Assembly (NCBI GenBank): GCA_049663345.1
Contig: JBATDG010000135.1
Location: 25,782-89,781, forward strand
Length of the DNA: 64,000 nt
Direction: 5' to 3'
Source: SZUA-365 sp049663345
GTDB taxonomy: Bacteria; Bacteroidota; Ignavibacteria; SZUA-365
This document shows positions 25,209 to 34,416 of this stretch, in pieces; within the stretch, counting starts at the first letter, position 1; every line of letters begins with the position of its first letter. Under the pieces are notes generated by a model, which did no database searches, was not told where the DNA came from, and was given only the letters and a program-made list of their open reading frames with translations. The position numbers and the translations under genes were made by a program.

Positions 25209-26365
25209 GCGATGTGACCACTGGTACGATGAATATTTCCCCGGGCGATCGGCAGACGTTTCAGCGCCGCCACGGCATCATCGGAAAGAGCACTGAAATG
25301 CGTGAGGTCGTCGACACCATCATGCAGGTTGCGCCCACAGACATTACCGTATTGGTGACTGGTGAAAGCGGCACCGGCAAGGAAGTTATCGCCAAGGCAA
25401 TTCACAACGCCAGTCGTCGCGCCGGGCGAAGGTTCATTCCCGTAAACTGCGGAGCCATTCCCGAAGGCATTCTCGAGAGCGAACTATTCGGCCATGAGAA
25501 GGGCTCGTTTACAGGGGCGGTCGAGACAAGAAAAGGATATTTCGAACTAGCCGACGGCGGTACGATATTTCTTGATGAAATTGGCGACACACCGATATCG
25601 ACGCAGGTCAAACTTTTGCGAGTGCTTGAGAGCGGAGAATTCATGCGCGTGGGCAGCTCCGAGCCACGCACTGCAGATGTGCGCATCCTCGCCGCAACGA
25701 ATAAAAGTCTTGAGGAAGAAGTACGGACACGCCGGTTCCGGCAGGACCTTTTCTTCAGGCTGCGATCGGTCAACATTCGCATCCCGCCTTTACGGAATCG
25801 GCGAGGCGACATCCCGCTGCTGGTGGAAGCCTTTCTTCAAAGCCTGGCTGGTGAAGCTCGGAAGGATATCCTCATCACCGATGATGCCATGGCTGCATTG
25901 ATGCGGCACAACTGGCCCGGGAACGTACGCGAACTGCGCAATGCGCTCGAGAGCATCATCGTGCTCGAGCGAGGCAATGTCGTCGATGAAGTGGCCGTGG
26001 CCAAATATCTGCATATTATGGAAGAGCCGCATGACGAACGGTCGCTGCCGATGGCTCTCGGCAAGCCGCCTGAGCAGGCCGAACGCGAGTTGATATTTCG
26101 TCTGCTCTGGGAAATAAAAACGGATCTGAGCGATCTGCGGTCAATGGTCAGCGACATGCGGCATCGAAATCCTCTCTCGCTTCCATCGGGTGAAACGCCC
26201 TCTGGCAGTACTGTTGATATGGATAATATGACCTTGCGCGGAATGGAAGAAGAGCTTATCACCCATATGCTCAACCGCTTTCATGGCAATCGACGTCTCG
26301 CCGCGGAGGCTCTTAACATCAGTGAACGAACTTTGTACAGAAAAATCAAAGATTTTGGACTATGA
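25205..26365 (+). CDS. Sigma-54-dependent transcriptional activator without a receiver domain
   Basis: The 386-residue protein starts almost directly with the AAA+ domain: GESGTGKEVIAKAIH (Walker A), the sigma-54 contact loop GSFTGA (a normal variant of GAFTGA), GGTIFLDEIGD (Walker B) and NWPGNVRELRNAL (sensor II). A linker precedes a Fis-type helix-turn-helix at the C-terminus (RRLAAEALNISERTLYRKIK). With no receiver or other sensor domain it must be controlled by a partner or by expression level. It overlaps the hydrolase before it and the lptE gene after it by four bases each, so it may control or be linked to envelope biogenesis. Confidence 0.9.
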   Translation: MSDVTTGTMNISPGDRQTFQRRHGIIGKSTEMREVVDTIMQVAPTDITVLVTGESGTGKEVIAKAIHNASRRAGRRFIPVNCGAIPEGILESELFGHEKGSFTGAVETRKGYFELADGGTIFLDEIGDTPISTQVKLLRVLESGEFMRVGSSEPRTADVRILAATNKSLEEEVRTRRFRQDLFFRLRSVNIRIPPLRNRRGDIPLLVEAFLQSLAGEARKDILITDDAMAALMRHNWPGNVRELRNALESIIVLERGNVVDEVAVAKYLHIMEEPHDERSLPMALGKPPEQAERELIFRLLWEIKTDLSDLRSMVSDMRHRNPLSLPSGETPSGSTVDMDNMTLRGMEEELITHMLNRFHGNRRLAAEALNISERTLYRKIKDFGL

Positions 26366-26889
26366 GAGGAAGCTTGCGTTCGTTTTGGATAATCTTGTAT
26401 CTTAGTCCCATGTTTCTTGGTGCCGCCATGCTCGGCGGGTGCGCCTATTCATTTACAGGCGCGTCCGTGCCGGCGCACTGGAAGGCAATATCCATCCCGT
26501 TGTTCGACGACGAGAGTAATTTCGGCCAGCCCTCGCTGCGTGAGGACTTGACCAACATGCTGATACAGAAATTTCAGCAGGACAACACGCTGCAACTGGC
26601 AAACAAGCAGTCAGCGAACGTCGAATTGAGAGGTGTCATCATCTCCATCATCGCAGATCAGCCAATCGCTGTTTCGCAGGGCGCACAAGCGTCCAAACTG
26701 CAGGTCAGTGTCAAAACGCGAGTCAAACTGATTGACCACGTAACTAATAAGGAAGTTTGGAGCAAAGATTTTACCGCAACCGGTGATTACCCAGCTGCGT
26801 CGGGTCAATCCGGCCGTGAGCAAGGTCTTCAACTTGCCATGGACAACATGACTGACGATGTGTTGTTGGAAACCGTGTCCGCGTGGTAA
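26362..26889 (+). CDS. lptE: LptE-like lipopolysaccharide assembly lipoprotein
   Basis: The 175-residue protein has a lipoprotein signal (lipobox LGGC, Cys about 27) followed by YSFTGASVPAHWKAISIPLF, the usual start of the LptE/RlpB family domain, and a beta-rich body ending with QLAMDNMTDDVLLETVS. LptE plugs the LptD barrel and helps insert lipopolysaccharide in the outer membrane. The gene overlaps the sigma-54 activator by four bases. No LptD gene is in the window. The family is short and diverse, so the call rests on the N-terminal motif, length and lipobox. Confidence 0.78.
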   Translation: MRGSLRSFWIILYLSPMFLGAAMLGGCAYSFTGASVPAHWKAISIPLFDDESNFGQPSLREDLTNMLIQKFQQDNTLQLANKQSANVELRGVIISIIADQPIAVSQGAQASKLQVSVKTRVKLIDHVTNKEVWSKDFTATGDYPAASGQSGREQGLQLAMDNMTDDVLLETVSAW

Positions 26890-26930
26890 ATTTGCTATTT
26901 CATTCACTCTCTTGAGGTGAAATCGTTATC

Positions 26931-28394
26931 ATGGAAGATTTTATACTGGGTGCATATGTATTCTCACTGAGCATCCTGTTCTTGTTTGGATCTCACGGTT
27001 TCGTGATGATTTTTTACTATTTCAAGAACAAGGACAAGCTGCCGGTTGGGATGGCGGTCCTGGACGTGATGCCGATGGTCACCGTCCAGCTCCCGGTGTA
27101 CAACGAATTGTATGTCGTGGAGCGGCTGATCGAAGCAGTGTGTGCTCTCGACTATCCCAAAGACAAGATGGAAATTCAGGTTCTTGATGACTCTACCGAT
27201 GAGACGGTAGAACTTATCGCCACCGTAGTCGCCGCAATGCAGGCCGAGGGCTATGACATCGTCCAGGTTCGGCGCCCGGAAAGAGTCGGCTACAAGGCAG
27301 GAGCGTTGCGCTATGGAATGGACATCGCAAAAGGCGAGTTCATAGCGATTTTTGACGCCGATTTTGTTCCCAATCCGAACTTTCTGCTCGAGACGCTGCG
27401 TCACTTTACTGATGATCGCATCGGCATGGTCCAGACTCGCTGGGAACATCTGAACAATGAATTCTCGCTTCTGACGCGTGCCCAGGGCATCGCCCTCGAC
27501 GGTCATTTCGTGATCGAGCAGCAGGTGCGCAACAAATCAGGATTCTTCATCAACTTCAACGGCACGGCCGGTGTCTGGCGCCGCTCCTGCATCGTCGATG
27601 CAGGGAACTGGGAAGCCGATACGCTGACCGAGGATCTCGACCTGAGCTATCGTGCACAGTTGAAGGGCTGGCGTTTCGTGTTTCTCAACGACGTGACATC
27701 TCCCGCAGAATTGCCTTCGGAAATCAATGCTCTCAAGTCGCAGCAATTTCGCTGGACGAAAGGCGCTATTGAAACGGCGAAGAAAATTCTTCCGCGCGTG
27801 TGGAAAGCAAAGCTGCCGCTGCGCATCAAACTGCAGTCTACTGTTCATCTGACCAACAACCTGGTGTTCCCGTTTATTCTCCTTACCGGTATTCTCAACG
27901 TGCCGCTGGTATTCATCAAGCATTCGGGACGCCACGAGACCTTCTTCGCATTTATGTCGATCTTCGTACTGGCGTTTATCAGCTCCTTCCTCTTCTATCT
28001 CTACTCCCAAAAAGACGTGTACACGGATTGGAAAAAACGGATTTTCCTTTTCCCGCTCTTCATGTCAGGAAGCATGGGCTTTTCGGTGAATAATTCAAGA
28101 GCGGTGATCGAAGGGCTGCTGAACCGGAAAAGTGCGTTTATCCGCACACCCAAGTTCCACATCGAAACAGAGAAGGACACCTGGAAAAACAAGAAGTACC
28201 AGGCTTCGTCGAAAAAGATTTCGCTGTCAATTATTTTTGAGCTCGTGCTGGCGCTGTACTGTTTTGTCGGAGTTATTGCATCGATCTGGTTCCTTGAGAT
28301 CGCAGCACTGCCGTTCCAGTTGTTGTTCTTCCTTGGATTCGGACTGGTCGGACTTCTTTCCATTCGCCACGCACTCGGAACGCAAGGCGCCTGA
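26931..28394 (+). CDS. Membrane glycosyltransferase, family 2 (cellulose-synthase-like)
   Basis: The 487-residue protein has one N-terminal helix, a GT2 catalytic domain (about 45-290) and four or so C-terminal helices. The D, DxD, D and QxxRW residues are visible in VLDDSTDET, AIFDADFVPN, LTEDLDLSYR and SQQFRWTKGA, the signature of processive or polyprenyl-linked beta-glycosyltransferases. Proteins of this kind (CslA-like) make mannans or glucans, or glucosylate lipids; the product cannot be told. It follows lptE by 41 bp and is closed by a terminator, consistent with a role in the envelope. Confidence 0.87.
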   Translation: MEDFILGAYVFSLSILFLFGSHGFVMIFYYFKNKDKLPVGMAVLDVMPMVTVQLPVYNELYVVERLIEAVCALDYPKDKMEIQVLDDSTDETVELIATVVAAMQAEGYDIVQVRRPERVGYKAGALRYGMDIAKGEFIAIFDADFVPNPNFLLETLRHFTDDRIGMVQTRWEHLNNEFSLLTRAQGIALDGHFVIEQQVRNKSGFFINFNGTAGVWRRSCIVDAGNWEADTLTEDLDLSYRAQLKGWRFVFLNDVTSPAELPSEINALKSQQFRWTKGAIETAKKILPRVWKAKLPLRIKLQSTVHLTNNLVFPFILLTGILNVPLVFIKHSGRHETFFAFMSIFVLAFISSFLFYLYSQKDVYTDWKKRIFLFPLFMSGSMGFSVNNSRAVIEGLLNRKSAFIRTPKFHIETEKDTWKNKKYQASSKKISLSIIFELVLALYCFVGVIASIWFLEIAALPFQLLFFLGFGLVGLLSIRHALGTQGA

Positions 28395-28449
28395 ATCCAC
28401 AAAACGGAGCAATTAGCGAACCTTTGAAACGCTATTCCATGTAAGAATG

Positions 28450-28497
28450 AAATTTCGCCACAGCGGCTACGGTCGATGTGGCGAAATATTTTATATT
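28450..28497 (+). terminator. Terminator of the SPOR-to-glycosyltransferase operon
   Basis: ATTTCGCCAC (28452-28461) pairs perfectly with GTGGCGAAAT (28478-28487) around a 16-base loop and is followed by ATTTTATATT. The next gene starts at 28507, so its promoter must overlap this region or lie inside the loop. Confidence 0.66.
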
Positions 28498-28506
28498 AGA
28501 TGACCA

Positions 28507-29325
28507 ATGGAAACGACAGCACAGATCCCTGTCTTCGACGACATCGCCGCTCTTGAACGGCATGTCGCCGCCAACCCCGCCTCGCCGCTCTTTGCACGGC
28601 TGGCTTCACTGTACATCGACAGCAATCGACCCGCACAGGCATTGAAGCTGTGTCTGCAGGGAATCAAGCAGCATCCGGACTATCCGACGGGAATGCTCAT
28701 GATCGCAAAGGCGCAGATCATGCTGCGGCAATACGGTGATGCGCGGCAAACTCTTAGCGGACTACTGCGCGTACTGCCATCCTGTACAGCGGCTCTGCGA
28801 TTGGTCGACCGTATGACGGAGCTCGAACTTGAGTATCCTCCGTACGCGACTTCTTCCGGATTGTTCATTTCTCATCAAAGTGTTGGCCGCGCTGCCGATC
28901 GCGATCGGCGCGAGCAATGGAGCCACCAGGACGATATTCTGCCAGGCATCGAAAGCTTTATTCCGGCGAAGGCCGAAGCTGCGGCAGAGCCGGAGCCGGT
29001 GATTGCAGCAGAACATACGCTTCCGACATTTGATCTCGGTGCGCTGGCGCTGCGGCTCGAAGGCGCACGCATTCCATCGCTCCCCGAAGAGGATGAGCGG
29101 CACGAGAGTACGGGTATCGATGAAGAAGTCGAGGAAGTTAATCTGGAATTGCGTCCGGTGACGGAAACTCTCATTACCATTTACGAGCAGCAGGGACGCT
29201 GGCGCGAAACCATCGACGGCTATGTGCGTCTTTCCCAGCGCTACCCCGAACGCCGTGAACACTTCGAAAACAAGATCAGGGAAATCGAAGGGAAAATCGA
29301 AAACGAGCAATCCGAGGATCATTAG
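28507..29325 (+). CDS. TPR-like repeat protein of unknown role
   Basis: The 272-residue protein has no signal peptide. Residues about 12-105 read as two to three tetratricopeptide-like helical pairs (LFARLASLYIDSNRPAQAL, then LMIAKAQIMLRQYGDARQTL), an acidic, low-complexity centre (about 150-225) and another TPR-like pair near the end (LITIYEQQGRWRETIDGYVR). TPRs mediate protein contacts, so it is probably a cytoplasmic scaffold. An isochorismatase-fold gene begins 15 bp after the stop. Confidence 0.65.
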   Translation: METTAQIPVFDDIAALERHVAANPASPLFARLASLYIDSNRPAQALKLCLQGIKQHPDYPTGMLMIAKAQIMLRQYGDARQTLSGLLRVLPSCTAALRLVDRMTELELEYPPYATSSGLFISHQSVGRAADRDRREQWSHQDDILPGIESFIPAKAEAAAEPEPVIAAEHTLPTFDLGALALRLEGARIPSLPEEDERHESTGIDEEVEEVNLELRPVTETLITIYEQQGRWRETIDGYVRLSQRYPERREHFENKIREIEGKIENEQSEDH

Positions 29326-29340
29326 ATAGAGGGCTTTCTC

Positions 29341-29880
29341 ATGCTATCAACCGCACACGCATTGCTGCTTGTCATCGACGTTCAGGGAAAGCTGGCCGAC
29401 CTGGCATGGCGGTCAGAAATGCTTCAGAAAAATATTCGCATCCTGCTCGAAAGTATGAAGGTGCTGGAAATGCCGATACTCGCGACCGAGCAGTATCCGA
29501 AGGGACTTGGTCCGACCGTTCCCGCGATTGCGGAACTGCTGGGTGATGAACCTGTAATTGAAAAAAGCAGCTTCAGCTGCTGCGGGGAGTTTGCGTTCGA
29601 AACGCGACTGACGGAATTGCACAAAACCGATATTATTGTTTGCGGCATCGAGACGCATGTCTGTGTGTACCAGACCGTACGCGATCTTCTTGGACTCGGT
29701 TATCATGTGCACCTTGTGACAGATGCGGTTTCGAGCCGAACCGAGGAGAACTGGAAACTCGGCGTCAGTGCCTGTGCCTCCCTCGGGGCAAAGACTACCA
29801 GCACGGAAATGGTGCTGTTCGAGTTGCTGGAGGAATCCGGAACCGAACGATTCAAGGCAGTGTCCAAGCTGGTGAAATAG
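29341..29880 (+). CDS. Isochorismatase-family cysteine hydrolase
   Basis: The 179-residue protein has the Asp-Lys-Cys catalytic set: Asp in LLVIDVQGKLAD (about 13), Lys in VIEKSSFSCC (about 80) and Cys in VCGIETHVCVYQT (about 110), with a cis-peptide loop before the cysteine. The family includes nicotinamidases and related amidohydrolases; short single-domain members like this one are often called YcaC- or isochorismatase-domain-containing protein 2-like. The substrate is not evident. It is probably co-transcribed with the TPR-like gene. Confidence 0.83.
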   Translation: MLSTAHALLLVIDVQGKLADLAWRSEMLQKNIRILLESMKVLEMPILATEQYPKGLGPTVPAIAELLGDEPVIEKSSFSCCGEFAFETRLTELHKTDIIVCGIETHVCVYQTVRDLLGLGYHVHLVTDAVSSRTEENWKLGVSACASLGAKTTSTEMVLFELLEESGTERFKAVSKLVK

Positions 29881-29907
29881 AGGTCGACCGACCGACCGCC
29901 GACCCGA

Positions 29908-29947
29908 AATAAAACAGGGGCACAGCATGCTGCGCCCCTGTTTTATT
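29908..29947. terminator. Bidirectional terminator, also a GGGGC-palindrome
   Basis: AATAAAACAGGGG (29908-29920) pairs perfectly with CCCCTGTTTTATT (29935-29947), giving T-runs on both strands between the convergent isochorismatase and M16 genes. Its centre, GCACAGCATGCTGCG, repeats the core seen in the palindrome at 60930-60957, so a dispersed repeat may have been recruited as a terminator. Confidence 0.85.
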
Positions 29948-29974
29948 GATCGGGATTGGATTATTCGTACCCGG

Positions 29975-32092
29975 TTATTTTTTCACTTCGAATTGCGAGT
30001 CTTCAATCGGCACGTTGTGCTTGTAGGAGGTGAAGGTCGTTTTCAGCGTCATGCCCGGGTTTTCTACCAGAAGGGAGAAAGGAAGCATCATGCCGTCGAC
30101 GGAGCGGAAGTCGCTGAAATGCATCATTACTGAAACCGGACCTTGCTCGGTATCCTCGGTCTCGGCCTTGCCCACCATCATGAAGGTATTTGCGTCGATG
30201 TACAATTCATCGGATCCGCTCTTGCGTTTCAGATCGACGACGTACACGACCTTGCCGTCCATTTCCTTTTTGGCTGTGACCGTCGGCACGAAGCCAAGTT
30301 CCTTCCAGCGAACGATGGAATTGAACTGAGTGGATTCAAGTGTCTTGGCCAGCTCTTCACCGCTGCGTTCACGCAGCTGCTGCATGGGCTCGCGCACGAA
30401 TGACTTTCCGTCGTTGACCCATTCTTCACTTTCCATGATTTGGGCTGTACCGCCCATATCGACTGAAAGTGTGAGAATCTGGTATTTCTTATTGGGGGTT
30501 TTTTCGAACAATTTGAGACTGCCTTCGGCTGTCGCCGGACCAAAAGAAATCGTCACATCACCTTCGGTGATGCGCGACGTCACATTATCGAGCACCGCAT
30601 GTCCACCCATGGCCTCAATATGCTTCTCGAGAAGGGTCGGGCCATCGATATCCACTTCATAGGTTTTTGTGGCGGAGACAGGATTGATATCCGTGTCGTA
30701 CATACGCACTTCACCGAAAGCGGCGAGCGGTTCCTGTATCACGCTGGCGTCGCCCACGGCGAGGAATGCAACGTTATCGGTAGTCAGATATTTTTTCGCG
30801 ATGAGCTGTACATCGTCTGCGCTCACCTTCATCATGTTGGCGATATAGGTTTTGTAGTAATCCGTCGGCAGACCGTAGAGATCGATATTCTGCACCATCG
30901 TGGCGATAGTCGAGGGATTCTCGAGGCTGAGGAGAAAGCGTCCAGCGGCGTACTGCTTGTGCATGTCGAGGGTCTCTTCGTCGATTTTCTCATCGCGCAT
31001 GCGATCCATCTCCCGAATGACTTCGGTGAATGCGGAGTCGGTGGCGATGCGCCGAACATCGGCGGTCGCCTGCCAGAGGCCTGCATCTTTCCGTGATTCC
31101 ATATTGCTGTATGCGCCGTAAGTGAAGCCGCGTTTCTCGCGCAGGTTGGCGAAGAGGCGTCCGGAGAACCCGCCGCCGAGAATGGAATTCATCACGCCGA
31201 ATGCGATATAATCAGGATCACGGCGCTCGAAGCCGGTTACCTGCACAGCGATCGAGGTCTGTGACTGGGTCTTTCCAAGGTCCACCAGATGGACCTGATG
31301 TCCGGTAATGCGCTTCGGCTGCGGGAAGTTGTTGGCAGGGACGCTGCCTTTCTTCCACTTGCCGAAGTACTTCTTCACGATCGGAAGAATTTCCTTCGGC
31401 GTCACGTCTCCGACGATGGCCAGCGATGCGTTGTTGGGCATAACGTAGGTATTGTGAAATGCAACCAGTGCATCGCGTGTGATATTTTCCACATCCTTCT
31501 CGGTGCCGAAATTGGAATAGGGATGCGGTGCATAGCCCACGGTGATTTGCAGGCGGTTCATCACTTCGTCAGGATTGCGCTTCACGGTTTTGAGACCGGA
31601 GAGCGACTGTTTCTTTTGTTTGTCAAGCTCGTCCTGCGGGAAGGTCGGATTGTACAGAGCATCCGTCATCAAAGTGAGCAGCTTATCCATATGCTTTTTC
31701 AGACCGGAGCCGCTGACGGACATCTGATCGTCGGCAGCTCCTGCACCGATGCTCAAGCCGAGAGCGTCGGTTTCCTGAGCAAACTGCAGCGAATTTCGTG
31801 TGCTTGTTCCAGCGGTGAGAAGTTCGGTCATGCTGGAAGCAATGCCCGACACGTCGCCATCGAATTCCGATCCTGATTTAATCAGCAGACGGAAAGTAAC
31901 GACAGGCTCGGCGGCATTGGTGATGACTAAGACCTTCAGGCCATTGTCGAGAGTTGTTTCATAGAAATCCGGGAAGGATGCTTTGGGGGCAGGACCCGGT
32001 GCCGGTTTTTTGCTCCGGTCGATTTGCGCTTCCAGTTGTCCGCCAACGAGGAGCAGGAGCGCAAACACGATGAACATGCGAAAGTATTTCAT
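29975..32092 (-). CDS. M16-family peptidase-like protein, non-catalytic partner, with C-terminal lipoprotein-sorting-like domain
   Basis: The protein has 705 residues from the methionine at 32092, which opens a signal peptide (MKYFRMFIVFALLLLVGG); AGGA lies nine bases upstream, while upstream in-frame starts are poorly placed. Two M16 halves follow (about 35-240 and 245-460). The HxxEH zinc motif is absent in the first half (GIASSMTELL takes its place), but the R/Y substrate-binding pair is present in REKRGFTYGAYS, which is typical of the inactive subunit of heterodimeric M16 peptidases. Residues about 490-705 (LEKHIEAMGGHAVLDNV to the end) form a beta-rich domain like outer-membrane lipoprotein-sorting or LolA-fold domains. 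It follows the active partner by 28 bp. Site: periplasm. Confidence 0.84.
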   Translation of the reverse strand: MKYFRMFIVFALLLLVGGQLEAQIDRSKKPAPGPAPKASFPDFYETTLDNGLKVLVITNAAEPVVTFRLLIKSGSEFDGDVSGIASSMTELLTAGTSTRNSLQFAQETDALGLSIGAGAADDQMSVSGSGLKKHMDKLLTLMTDALYNPTFPQDELDKQKKQSLSGLKTVKRNPDEVMNRLQITVGYAPHPYSNFGTEKDVENITRDALVAFHNTYVMPNNASLAIVGDVTPKEILPIVKKYFGKWKKGSVPANNFPQPKRITGHQVHLVDLGKTQSQTSIAVQVTGFERRDPDYIAFGVMNSILGGGFSGRLFANLREKRGFTYGAYSNMESRKDAGLWQATADVRRIATDSAFTEVIREMDRMRDEKIDEETLDMHKQYAAGRFLLSLENPSTIATMVQNIDLYGLPTDYYKTYIANMMKVSADDVQLIAKKYLTTDNVAFLAVGDASVIQEPLAAFGEVRMYDTDINPVSATKTYEVDIDGPTLLEKHIEAMGGHAVLDNVTSRITEGDVTISFGPATAEGSLKLFEKTPNKKYQILTLSVDMGGTAQIMESEEWVNDGKSFVREPMQQLRERSGEELAKTLESTQFNSIVRWKELGFVPTVTAKKEMDGKVVYVVDLKRKSGSDELYIDANTFMMVGKAETEDTEQGPVSVMMHFSDFRSVDGMMLPFSLLVENPGMTLKTTFTSYKHNVPIEDSQFEVKK

Positions 32093-32120
32093 TGTCATTA
32101 TTCCTGTGTCTCGTAGTGAA

Positions 32121-33449
32121 TCAGCTTTTTTTATCCATGACCACATATTTGACCACGTTCTTGCGTTCGGGACGCAGGTACTTGTTCGCCACGCGTTTGA
32201 TATCGTCGCGGGTCACGGCCATGTATTTCTCAAGTTCCTTGTTGACCAGATCGGTGTTGTTGTAGAACAGCGAGTACTGGGCGAGATTTCGCAGTTTGCC
32301 GTCAAGCGAGAGGAAGCTGCGAGTGAACTCGGTTTCCTTTGCATTGCGCACTTTGTCAAACTCGTCTTTTGTTACGCCGTCGCGCTGCACTTTCTCGAGT
32401 TCCTCGCGAATGGCTGTTTCGATCGCCTGGAATTCCACGCCCTGATTGGCGATGGCGATAAACGCGAACATGCCGGCTTTATCGAGGGGCATGCCAAAGC
32501 TGGAAGCCTGCATCGCAAGCTGCTCGTTGTCGACCAGGCGCTGATACAGCCGCGAGCTCTTTCCGTCTGAAAGAACGTTGCCAAGCAACTCGAGTGCGTA
32601 TGCATCCGGATTGCGGTAATCGGCGGTGACGTACGATTCGATGTATGCGGGCAGAGGAGTGACTTCTTCTTCAACGATCAGCGTACGCGGGCTCGTCTGT
32701 TCGGGAATGACTACTTCGTTTCTTTCTGGCTTGGGCCCGGCAGGGATGCCCGCGAAATAATCCTGGATCATCTTCTTCGTTTTTTTTACGTCGAGATCGC
32801 CGCCCACGACGAGGCAGGCGTTGTTCGGCAGATAATACTTGTTGTGAAACTCACGGAATTCAGCGATCGAGGCGTTGTTGATATCCTGCGCCACACCGAT
32901 CGGCATCCATTCGTAGGAAGACCCCTTGAAAGTATTCTTGAACAGGTTGTCGCCGAGGGTGCCGTAGGGACGGCCTTCATAGCGTTGTTTCAGCTCTTCT
33001 TTGACAACCATTCGCTGGGTTTCGACGCCGCTGGAATCGACGATCAGGTGCATCATGCGCTCGGATTCGATCCAGATCGCCAGTTCGAGCTGATTGATGG
33101 GTACCTTGAAGAAATAGTCGGTCTGGTCGAAGCCGGTGGAAGCGTTGAGCACACCGCCAGCCGCCGTAATCAGCTTGTCGACCTGTCCTCGTTTAATGTT
33201 TTCGGTGCCTTCGAACATCAGGTGTTCGAAAAAATGGGCGAAGCCCGTGCGGCCCGTGATCTCATCTTTGGAACCGATCTTGTAGAGCAGATAGGTCATG
33301 GCCGTGGGTGCCGTACGATCTACGTGCAGGATCACTGTCAGGCCGTTGTCCAGTTTGTATTCTTCGTACTGGATCGGCTTGAAGCTCTGCGCCTGCAGTC
33401 CTGCCGAGAGCAGCAACAACAGGGCCGGAATGAACATCCGTAGTTTCAT
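32121..33449 (-). CDS. M16-family zinc peptidase, catalytic subunit
   Basis: The 442-residue protein has a signal peptide (to about residue 20, LQA-Q) and two M16 halves. The inverted zinc motif HFFEH is at residues 72-76, and the third ligand is a glutamate in AIWIESERM about 75 residues later. The second half resembles the substrate-clamping subunit domain. Together with the downstream inactive partner it should form a periplasmic heterodimer that degrades peptides, like other M16B pairs. It is the first gene of the pair. Confidence 0.9.
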   Translation of the reverse strand: MKLRMFIPALLLLLSAGLQAQSFKPIQYEEYKLDNGLTVILHVDRTAPTAMTYLLYKIGSKDEITGRTGFAHFFEHLMFEGTENIKRGQVDKLITAAGGVLNASTGFDQTDYFFKVPINQLELAIWIESERMMHLIVDSSGVETQRMVVKEELKQRYEGRPYGTLGDNLFKNTFKGSSYEWMPIGVAQDINNASIAEFREFHNKYYLPNNACLVVGGDLDVKKTKKMIQDYFAGIPAGPKPERNEVVIPEQTSPRTLIVEEEVTPLPAYIESYVTADYRNPDAYALELLGNVLSDGKSSRLYQRLVDNEQLAMQASSFGMPLDKAGMFAFIAIANQGVEFQAIETAIREELEKVQRDGVTKDEFDKVRNAKETEFTRSFLSLDGKLRNLAQYSLFYNNTDLVNKELEKYMAVTRDDIKRVANKYLRPERKNVVKYVVMDKKS

Positions 33450-33503
33450 GTAAGAAACCTCAATATGAATTGAAGTGATTGATTGAATGTCGATTGTATC
33501 TTA

Positions 33504-34154
33504 TCAGCCAGCGGACTGCAGAAACGGCAGTTCGAGCAGGCTTCGTATTTCGTGAATAACCTCATCTGCCAGTCCGAGGTATTCGCGGCCAAGAGTGGTC
33601 TCAACCGCGACGCAGATCATACCCGCGTTCTTTGCGGATTCGATACCCAGAGGGGCATTCTCCACCACAATGCAGTCTTCTGGCAGCAGATTCATATGAT
33701 GCATCGGAGCCAGATAAGGATCCGCGCTCGGCTTGGCGCGATGCACCTCATCGCCGGTGATCAGAAAATCAAATAGCAGCCGGTGATCCGCACTCAAGGC
33801 GGTTTCCATATTCTTCTTCGACGAAGCAGTGACAAGCGCGGTAAGAAAGCCGCGGCGGCGCAGTTCGGCGATGACTTCGAATACGTGTGGGTAGTAGGTG
33901 ACCTGTACGATGGAGCGATAGTATTCGCGCTTGCGGTCGATAAAGGCGGAGTGCTCCTCTGCAGGCAGCGTTACGCCGGCCTCTGCAAGAAAAGTGGGAA
34001 GAATCTCTCGCGATGCACGTCCCTCATGCAGCAGCACCGAATGTTCGGACACACTGCCGCCAAGTTCCTGAAACATCTTTTCCCAGGCCAGGTAGTGATA
34101 ATGCAGCGTATCGGCGATCACGCCGTCGAGATCGAAAAAAACCGCCTTGATCAT
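33504..34154 (-). CDS. HAD-superfamily phosphatase or phosphoglucomutase-like hydrolase
   Basis: The 216-residue cytoplasmic protein has the catalytic FFDLDGVIADT at the N-terminus (nucleophile Asp about 8, acid-base Asp about 10), the four-helix cap (about 15-85), motif II ALVTASSKKN at about 107 and IVVENAPLGIESAKNAGM at about 165, where Asn replaces the more usual Asp of EDAPLG. This set is closest to the beta-phosphoglucomutase or sugar-phosphatase branch. The substrate is unknown. It lies next to, but apart from, the M16 pair. Confidence 0.83.
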   Translation of the reverse strand: MIKAVFFDLDGVIADTLHYHYLAWEKMFQELGGSVSEHSVLLHEGRASREILPTFLAEAGVTLPAEEHSAFIDRKREYYRSIVQVTYYPHVFEVIAELRRRGFLTALVTASSKKNMETALSADHRLLFDFLITGDEVHRAKPSADPYLAPMHHMNLLPEDCIVVENAPLGIESAKNAGMICVAVETTLGREYLGLADEVIHEIRSLLELPFLQSAG

Positions 34155-34252
34155 AGATTGTGCGCAGGTGTGACATAAATAGCTACAGACTTATAATCTA
34201 CGAAGAAAGTCCGGAAAAGTTCTAGGCAAAAGAGTGGCCACATGGATGAGGA

Positions 34253-34409
34253 GTAACCACAGATTACACGGATTTCACAGATTAGATTTTATTAAGCGCT
34301 CCTCGGCTATCCTGTGCGATGCTTGCGACAAACTCAATAATCAAGGAACCGGACTTTCGAGCAGCGTTAAAACAAACCAATCAGTGAAATCAGTGTAATC
34401 TGTGGTTAC
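34253..34409. repeat. Palindromic intergenic element, copy 1 (157 bp)
   Basis: The ends are 31-bp inverted repeats (34253-34283 and 34379-34409) that match at 29 of 31 positions and begin GTAACCACAGATTACAC; each arm is itself built of related GATTnCACnGATT steps. The centre is about 95 bp without a reading frame. It has no transposase, so it looks like a MITE- or REPIN-type element. It lies eight bases after the stop of the PAP2-like gene; a second copy lies 15 bp before that gene's start. Confidence 0.75.
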
Positions 34410-34416
34410 CCCCGTT

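Noticed and set aside
29881..29900. Short GACCGACCGACC tandem after the isochorismatase-fold gene
   Set aside because: Only three tetramer units; too short to mean anything.
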